A stretch of 28,336 bases of DNA, taken from assembly GCA_018333775.1 (NCBI GenBank), contig JAGXSO010000052.1:1-28336 (forward strand), given 5' to 3'. How positions within the stretch are numbered: the stretch's first letter is position 1; every line of letters begins with the position of its first letter. This document shows, in pieces, positions 23,460-28,336 of this stretch. Below the pieces are notes generated by a model. It saw only the letters and a list, made by a program, of their open reading frames with translations. It searched no databases and was not told where the DNA came from. The stretch is from Truepera sp. GTDB lineage: Bacteria; Deinococcota; Deinococci; Deinococcales; Trueperaceae. The position numbers and the translations under genes were made by a program.

Positions 23460-24109
23460 TGGTGGCAGGTTGAGCACTGCATGAGTAAGTCGCGATTGAT
23501 GTCGTAAGCCTTAACCAGGCTGTGGCCGAAAGCGAGCTGATCAGCTGGCCGCTGCCAGTCCATGTTGAAGACCTCCTCACGGGGGCGAATATAAAGCTCT
23601 GGGGCGCGGTGGCAATCTAAGCACCAGGCCATGGTCATGGGCTCATTTTTCCACATCCCGTCCATCTGGTGGACGGGGCCGTGGCATTCGCTGCAGCCGA
23701 TGCCACTATTAATGTGGGCGCTGTGATCAAAGATAGCGTGATCAGCCAGGTCGTGGACGCGATTCCAGGCGATACGTGTGTCGGTGTCCCAGCTGACCTG
23801 AACTACTGCCAACCGCGGATCGCCGACGAGGATCTGCGTGTGGCAGCTCATACAGGTCTCGGTCGAGGGGATGCCGGCAAAGGCAGCGGTGTCAACCGCG
23901 GTATGGCAGTAGAGGCAAGAGAGGCCAAGCTCGCCGGCGTGCAGTCTGTGGGAGAAGGCCACCGGCTGCTCTACCGGCACCCCTACCCGGTCGTTGGCGA
24001 TACGAGCATAGGCGGCCATGACCCAGACCAGCACCACGGCAAAGATTAGGCCGCCGATAATGCTCCACTTGGCGAAGGCGTTGGCATTAGGGGGAAAGAG
24101 TTGGGCCAT
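23456..24109 (-). CDS. actA: Alternative complex III pentahaem cytochrome c, ActA
   Basis: A 217-residue protein with one N-terminal membrane helix (IIGGLIFAVVLVWVMAAY) and five CxxCH haem motifs: CLYCH, CMSCH, CSECH, CLDCH and CSTCH, the last at the very C-terminus. The first gene of the operon. ActA takes electrons from the ActB iron-sulfur clusters on the outside of the membrane. ATG 24109 with GAGG about eight bases upstream is preferred to the TTG two codons earlier. Candidate promoters before it are weak; none is called. Confidence 0.94.
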   Translation of the reverse strand: MAQLFPPNANAFAKWSIIGGLIFAVVLVWVMAAYARIANDRVGVPVEQPVAFSHRLHAGELGLSCLYCHTAVDTAAFAGIPSTETCMSCHTQILVGDPRLAVVQVSWDTDTRIAWNRVHDLADHAIFDHSAHINSGIGCSECHGPVHQMDGMWKNEPMTMAWCLDCHRAPELYIRPREEVFNMDWQRPADQLAFGHSLVKAYDINRDLLMQCSTCHQ

Positions 24110-24741
24110 TAACAATCCTCGTCTCTCACGGGGATAAATCCCAAATAAAGCGGTAGTCAGACCTCGGGTTAGGCAAACCTATCGCCCACGTGCCCGTTAT
24201 GGCCTAGCACGTCGGCATGGCTTGGAGGCAGTAACAAAGTTGGTGAAAAATAGACGTGCGGGTGACAACATACATTCATACAAAGCCCTCCAGTTCACCG
24301 GACCTGTGGCGGATACCACCTGCTAACGCTGCCAACTTATCACACTGTCGGAACGAGAGGGTGAGAAGCCCTTGCTGGTCCATACATCAGCCATTATATG
24401 GAGCAGTCAATGTGAACTTGCGGGACATTTGTCCTGAACTAGTCCAAAACAACAACCTGCGGCTCGAGCACGGCCATGAACCTACTATCCCAAGTAGGCA
24501 AAGGGACTGCTTCGCGGAGCCTGCACTGAGGGATGAAGCGCTCGCAACGCTGCGCGCCTCGTCGCGCCTGTCCCGAGTACAGCGTGGGGAACCGCCGCCG
24601 GGCGCATAACGATCCCGCTATTGCCGTGAACGGAGGCAGCTATTAGCGAGGCCTGGGTAACGCAACCGGCGACAAGAGCTTCTGCAACCCCGACCCCCAA
24701 GTCGGCAACATCTTCACGTTGTCACGTTGTCTCGCTCATAG
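24110..24741. other. Long stretch with no recognisable gene
   Basis: About 630 bases. Its left end is the leader and promoter region of the act operon. A 117-codon + frame (24256-24609) and a 71-codon - frame (24485-24700) show no family features. Visible: a CCGAC/GTCGG hairpin at 24690-24705 and a tandem TCACGTTG doublet near 24713. Because a clear + strand terminator follows, a non-coding RNA ending there is possible; I could not match it to tmRNA, RNase P RNA or other families I know. Confidence 0.35.
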
Positions 24742-24783
24742 CCACAGACACGCCCCCGTAGTAGAGGCGTGTCTGTGGTTTTT
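24742..24783 (+). terminator. Strong intrinsic terminator without an obvious upstream gene
   Basis: CCACAGACACGCC (24742-24754) and GGCGTGTCTGTGG (24766-24778) form a perfect 13-bp stem with an 11-base loop, followed by five Ts (24779-24783). The T-run places it on the + strand. On the minus strand it lies about 70 bases past the DUF302 stop and could also help end that transcript, though it lacks a T-run there. Confidence 0.7.
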
Positions 24784-24850
24784 GATCTTGGTGGCGCCGT
24801 TAGCTATGACGGCGGAAAAGGTCTGGCCAAGACTTGATTACTGCCAGCGA

Positions 24851-25390
24851 TTACTGCAACCGCGCAAGCGTCTTGGCGATGATCGCTTCCATCTCCTCGT
24901 TTGCGCTTAGCATCACCTCTGCCACTGCCGGTTGCATCATGGCGGCAAACATGGCGATGTTCATGCGGGAGATGATCACCCGGCCATCGCTGGTCTGGTA
25001 AATAGCCACCCGGCAAGGGATCATCGAGGCGACATAGCGGGTTTCATCGTTGCCCATCAGCGCGGCAGTGAAGCGGCCACTGCAAGGCTCGAAGATCAGA
25101 ACCGGGTCCAGGGTAAATCCGCGAGCGGACAGGATGCCGCTGATATTGTGAACGTGAAGCATGCTCCAGCCGGCCGCTCGTACCTCTTCCTGGAAGACCT
25201 CAACCGTGCGCACCAGGTTGGCTGGGCTCTGATTCTCTAGAAACATGTCGCGCCCTCCCGGTGCAGAATCCGCCTGGTTATTGGCAAATCCGAGCGTGGC
25301 GGTCAGCAGTGCCGCCAGGATGATCATCACCGAGGCCGGCTTATGAACGCCCGGCCTGTTTGCTAGCCAATAGTTAAGCTGTCTGAACAT
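24851..25390 (-). CDS. DUF302 protein with N-terminal membrane/signal segment
   Basis: A 179-residue protein. A hydrophobic segment at about 22-36 (VMIILAALLTATLGFAN) is a signal peptide or anchor. The rest matches DUF302: VEVFQEEVRAAGWSMLHVHN, DPVLIFEPCSGRF, SMIPCRVAIYQTSDGRVIIS, RMNIAMFAAMMQPAVAEVML. DUF302 proteins often occur with sulfur-oxidation, rhodanese or metal-response genes; their biochemical role is unsettled. GGAGG six bases before the ATG gives a strong start. The gene overlaps the upstream small gene by 17 bases and shares its CsoR-like promoter, suggesting a copper or persulfide response. Confidence 0.82.
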   Translation of the reverse strand: MFRQLNYWLANRPGVHKPASVMIILAALLTATLGFANNQADSAPGGRDMFLENQSPANLVRTVEVFQEEVRAAGWSMLHVHNISGILSARGFTLDPVLIFEPCSGRFTAALMGNDETRYVASMIPCRVAIYQTSDGRVIISRMNIAMFAAMMQPAVAEVMLSANEEMEAIIAKTLARLQ

Positions 25391-25604
25391 GATATTCCTC
25401 CACTTTCATACCCCTGTTGGGTAAGATCTCACCGCTTATTGTTAAGCGGCGGCCTGGTCGGAGTCTAAGCACCTTATCGCCGAAGGTTACAGCAAGTTGC
25501 GAGTCTGAGCTGCGTTGCCATGACCGCGTCCTAGCGTCAATGGCGGCGTCAACTGTGATCAGCAGCCCAGCTTCAGCTCCCTTCTCTAGTAGGTTCGCCC
25601 ACAA
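25374..25604 (-). CDS. Small protein of unknown function in the DUF302 operon
   Basis: A 76-residue protein starting at TTG 25604 with GAGG about five bases upstream. I do not recognise the family. It is moderately basic with a strand-rich C-terminal half (LAVTFGDKVLRLRPGRRLTI, SGEILPNRGMKVEEY) that could be a small beta-barrel; there is no membrane segment and no metal-binding Cys or His cluster. It is the first gene after the promoter with the CsoR-like palindrome and overlaps the DUF302 gene. The reading frame is open further upstream without a standard start. Confidence 0.5.
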   Translation of the reverse strand: MWANLLEKGAEAGLLITVDAAIDARTRSWQRSSDSQLAVTFGDKVLRLRPGRRLTISGEILPNRGMKVEEYHVQTA

Positions 25605-25648
25605 AGCGTCCTCAACCTCTCGGTCGGTGGGGCTTGCTCCTGATGAAC

Positions 25649-25678
25649 AGAATATACCCCCCAGGGGTATTGTGTCAA
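25649..25678 (-). promoter_or_regulatory. Promoter with embedded CsoR-family operator
   Basis: On the minus strand TTGACA (25678-25673) is followed after 16 bases by TATATT (25656-25651), or after 18 by TATTCT. Filling the spacer is the palindrome ATACCCC-TGG-GGGGTAT (25670-25654), the form of operator used by CsoR/CstR/RcnR-family repressors that sense copper, persulfide or nickel-cobalt. Binding would block RNA polymerase directly. The regulator gene is not in the window. Confidence 0.7.
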
Positions 25679-25719
25679 GCCTTCGTTGCTTTGCAACGCT
25701 TTCACCTTTAACGACCGGC

Positions 25720-25725
25720 TATACT
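25720..25725 (+). promoter_or_regulatory. -10 box of proA
   Basis: TATACT lies five bases before ATG 25731 and no Shine-Dalgarno sequence is present, pointing to a leaderless transcript. No good -35 hexamer at 16-18 bases. It is divergent from the CsoR-like promoter about 45 bases away. Confidence 0.45.
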
Positions 25726-25730
25726 CAAGC

Positions 25731-26981
25731 ATGAATGACACTTCAGTTGATCTGGGCCAGCTGCTGACCAAGGCCAGGCAAGCGAGCCGTAGCTTGGCGG
25801 AGGCCGATCGCAACGGTGCATTGCGCGCTCTGGCTGAGCAGCTAGAAGCTGAAGAGGAGGCCATTCTGACGGCTAATGCTGAGGATGTTGCCGCTGAGCG
25901 CGCTAGGGGTACGGCGGCGGCGCTGCTCGATCGGCTCAGCCTGAGCCCGGCGCGCTTGGCAGCTATGGCTGAGGGAGTGAGGCAGGTCGCCACTCTACCT
26001 GACCCGCTCGGCCGCGTTCTGGAAGGCAAGATCCTGCAGAACGGCCTGCGAGTTCGCAAGGTGACGGTGCCGTTCGGGGTGATCGGCATGATCTACGAAT
26101 CGCGGCCTAACGTGACGATAGACGCTGCTACCCTGGCCATCAAAGCTGGGAGTGCCGCAGTACTGCGCGGCTCGGCCAGCGCCCTGGCCAGCAACCGTGC
26201 CTTAGTGGCGGCCCTGCGCCGCGCCCTGGCCAAGGTCGGCCTGCCCATGGACGCCGTTCAGCTTATCGACTCCGCCGACCGGGAGCTAGTCACCGAGCTG
26301 TTGGCCGCGCGCGGACGGGTCGATCTAGTCATCCCCCGCGGTGGCCATGCGCTGATCAGCCATGTGGTAGAGCACGCCAAGGTGCCGGTAATCGAGACCG
26401 GTGTCGGCAACTGCCATGTCTATGTCGATGCCAGTGCCGATCTAGTCAGGGCCAAGGCGATTATCCTCAACGCCAAGGTGCAGCGCCCCGGTGTCTGCAA
26501 CGCTGCCGAGACGCTCCTAGTGCATCGCGTAGTGGCCGACGCCTTCCTCCCCGAGGCGTTAGCTGCCTTGGCCGGGCACGGTGTGGCGCTGTACGGCTGT
26601 CCGCGCACTCGTGCCATCTACCCCGCAGCGCAGCCTGCTACAGCAGAGGACTGGGCTACTGAGTATCTCGACCTCAAACTGGCGGTTAGGGTGGTGGACG
26701 ACCTCGAGGTGGCCCTGGAGCATATCCACCGCTACGGCACCCAGCACAGCGAGGCGATCGTAACCGAGTCGCTGACCAGTGCCCGGCGCTTTCAGGACCA
26801 AATCGACGCGGCGGCGGTCTACGTCAACGCCAGCACCCGTTTTACCGATGGCTTTGAGTTCGGTTTGGGCGCCGAGATCGGTATCAGCACCCAGAAACTC
26901 CATGCTCGGGGGCCGATGGGGCTGGCTGAGCTAGTGACCAGTAAGTACCTGATCGAGGGGGCGGGGCAGGTAAGGCAGTAA
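25731..26981 (+). CDS. proA: Glutamate-5-semialdehyde dehydrogenase
   Basis: A 416-residue gamma-glutamyl phosphate reductase, second step of proline synthesis, reducing glutamyl-5-phosphate with NADPH. Diagnostic segments are [49 protein letters not shown], the active-site cysteine in [15 protein letters not shown] and [20 protein letters not shown]. Length is normal. ATG 25731 is chosen because [20 protein letters not shown] is the family start and a -10 box lies five bases before it; an in-frame ATG at 25686 lies upstream of that box. proB is not adjacent. Confidence 0.96.
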   Translation: MNDTSVDLGQLLTKARQASRSLAEADRNGALRALAEQLEAEEEAILTANAEDVAAERARGTAAALLDRLSLSPARLAAMAEGVRQVATLPDPLGRVLEGKILQNGLRVRKVTVPFGVIGMIYESRPNVTIDAATLAIKAGSAAVLRGSASALASNRALVAALRRALAKVGLPMDAVQLIDSADRELVTELLAARGRVDLVIPRGGHALISHVVEHAKVPVIETGVGNCHVYVDASADLVRAKAIILNAKVQRPGVCNAAETLLVHRVVADAFLPEALAALAGHGVALYGCPRTRAIYPAAQPATAEDWATEYLDLKLAVRVVDDLEVALEHIHRYGTQHSEAIVTESLTSARRFQDQIDAAAVYVNASTRFTDGFEFGLGAEIGISTQKLHARGPMGLAELVTSKYLIEGAGQVRQ

Positions 26982-27064
26982 CCGATAGCCACACCTGGCT
27001 TGGCGACGTCAGCTTCGGCACATCATCAGCTCAACGCGGCGATAATGTCCCTCGCCCTCTTGCT

Positions 27065-28336
27065 TCAAAGCCCGGCCACACTCAGCAGCCCTTGGCCGAT
27101 AGTTATGAGTTCGTACCACCAGCCCGGCAGCAACCCGAGCAGCACCGTGCCGATGGCAGTCACCGCGACGACTGCCTGGGTAGTGCGGCTAAAGGGTTGA
27201 GGGGGGTCGTACTCGGCTTCGTGGAAGTACATAGCCCGCACCACCCCGAAGTAATAGAACGCTGCCACCACGCTGGTGACGATGGCTAATACCGCTAGTG
27301 CGACATAGCCCGCAGTAATGGCGGCGGTAAAGACGAAAATTTTAGCGACAAAGCCTGCCAGCGGTGGGATCCCAGCCAGACTTAAGAGGAAAATGGTCAA
27401 GGCGAGAGCCAACCAGGGGCGGGTACGGCCCAGGCCGTTAAAGCGCTCGATGGCGTCGCCGTGGTCGTTCTTGTCGGTGAGCAGCGTCAGCACGGCGAAG
27501 GCGCCCACATTCATCAGGGTATAGGCCAAGAGGTACCAGATAGCAGCGCGCATCCCGGCGTCGCTGGCTGCCAGCACCGCCAGCCCCAGGTAACCGGCAT
27601 GAGCTACTGCCGAGTAGGCTAGTAGCCGCTTGACTCCGCGCTGCATCAGCGCGCCGAAGTTGGCCACAATCAGGGTGACGGCGATCAGCACCGCAAACGC
27701 CTGCGTTAGCATGGGAGCGAGTTCGGGAAAGATGCTAGCAAAGACACGAATGAGAGCGGCCACCACGGCGGTTTTGACCACTACGCTCATGAAAGCGGTG
27801 ACCGGGGTAGGGGCACCGGTATAAACATCGGGCGCCCACTGATGAAAGGGGACCAGTGCAAGTTTGAAGCCGAGGCCTACCAGCAGCATCAGCCCGCCTA
27901 AGCTGGCTAGCCACAGCTGAGTGAAGCCGTCGGCTCCGAGCGCGGCAGCAATTTCGGTGAAGACAAAGCTGCCGGTAGCGCCAAAGGTGAGCGCGATGCC
28001 GTAGATGAAGAAGGCCGCGGCGAAGGCGCCGAGTAGAAAGTACTTCATGCCGGCCTCTTCACTCTCTTTGGCGTGCGTGCGCCAGGTTGAGAGCACATAG
28101 ACAGCTAGTGACATGATCTCGAGGCCGAGAATTAGCGTAATCAGGTCGCCGGCGGCAGCTACCACCACCGCTCCGGTAGCGCTCAGGAGTAAGAGCGGGT
28201 AGTACTCCGGCTGCTCGAGCCCGCTCCGCTTAAGATAATCCCAGCTGAGCGCTATCGCTAACGCTGTGCCAAGCAGAATTATGAAAGTAAAGGCGGTGCT
28301 GGGCAGGTCGGCTAAGTAGCTGAGGCCGAAGCTGCT
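27065..28336 (-). CDS. nuoN: NADH-quinone oxidoreductase subunit N, partial
   Basis: 423 residues of a proton-pumping complex I antiporter-like subunit; the N-terminus lies beyond the window. The frame is open to the last base, reading SWDYLKRSGLEQPEYYPLLL before AAGDLITLILGLEIMSLAVY, so the GTG at 28168 is internal. Conserved parts are KYFLLGAFAAAFFIYGIALT, GLGFKLALVPFHQWAPDVYT (pump lysine), LLAYSAVAHAGYLGLAVLA and LSLAGIPPLAGFVAKI. About 11 hydrophobic segments are visible. It would normally close a nuo operon running in from the right. Its stop is 84 bases from the convergent proA stop, with no clear hairpin between. Confidence 0.94.
   Translation of the reverse strand, partial: SSFGLSYLADLPSTAFTFIILLGTALAIALSWDYLKRSGLEQPEYYPLLLLSATGAVVVAAAGDLITLILGLEIMSLAVYVLSTWRTHAKESEEAGMKYFLLGAFAAAFFIYGIALTFGATGSFVFTEIAAALGADGFTQLWLASLGGLMLLVGLGFKLALVPFHQWAPDVYTGAPTPVTAFMSVVVKTAVVAALIRVFASIFPELAPMLTQAFAVLIAVTLIVANFGALMQRGVKRLLAYSAVAHAGYLGLAVLAASDAGMRAAIWYLLAYTLMNVGAFAVLTLLTDKNDHGDAIERFNGLGRTRPWLALALTIFLLSLAGIPPLAGFVAKIFVFTAAITAGYVALAVLAIVTSVVAAFYYFGVVRAMYFHEAEYDPPQPFSRTTQAVVAVTAIGTVLLGLLPGWWYELITIGQGLLSVAGL

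Noticed and set aside
24256..24609. 117-codon + frame in the long gap
   Set aside because: Irregular composition, no domain features and no ribosome site; treated as non-coding.

Overview
The window looks like part of a Deinococcota-type chromosome, perhaps Trueperaceae-like. This is inferred from a GC-rich sequence with many CTCGAG sites, several genes whose -10 hexamer lies 5-9 bases before the start codon (leaderless transcription, common in that phylum), an alternative complex III respiratory operon, and a long HflX. No rRNA or tRNA gene was recognised and the assignment is not proven.

Layout. 1-1526 holds the end of a LuxR-type response regulator and an M20 metallopeptidase. 1554-5050 is an accessory block of consecutive toxin-antitoxin (TA) modules, all on the + strand: RelE/Phd, MntA/HepT, an AF2212-like antitoxin with a MazF/PemK-like toxin, a decayed addiction-module/ParE pair, and HicB/HicA. 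Four of the spacers between modules start 4-20 bases after a module's end and have the geometry of integron attC sites: an RYYYAAC-like box, a 9-10 base unpaired spacer, a short inner stem with an extra base, then a GTTRRRY-like box. The site at 2935-3061 is the clearest. I read the block as a TA-only gene-cassette array with no integrase in view.

5169-12185 is mostly housekeeping: a NatAB-like ABC exporter, gatC, serS, a trypsin-like protease followed across a strong hairpin by a small protein resembling the protease's N-terminal module, and hflX. The hflX coding similarity runs past every canonical start codon to an apparent ATC start. 12372-13706 is a genomic scar: an intact internally duplicated protein, remnants of a DUF433/DUF5615 TA pair, the last quarter of a siderophore-transporter ATPase, and an intact [2Fe-2S] thioredoxin-like ferredoxin still coupled to that remnant. 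13794-16076 pairs an amino-acid ABC permease carrying an extra soluble domain with alanine racemase.

24109-16118 (minus strand) is a tightly overlapped alternative complex III operon, actA-B-C-D-E-F plus a further monohaem cytochrome c. It would oxidise quinol and pass electrons to a terminal oxidase outside the window. After a 740-base stretch without a recognisable gene come a two-gene minus-strand operon (unknown protein and DUF302) under a promoter with a CsoR-type palindrome, then proA and the 3' part of nuoN (complex I).
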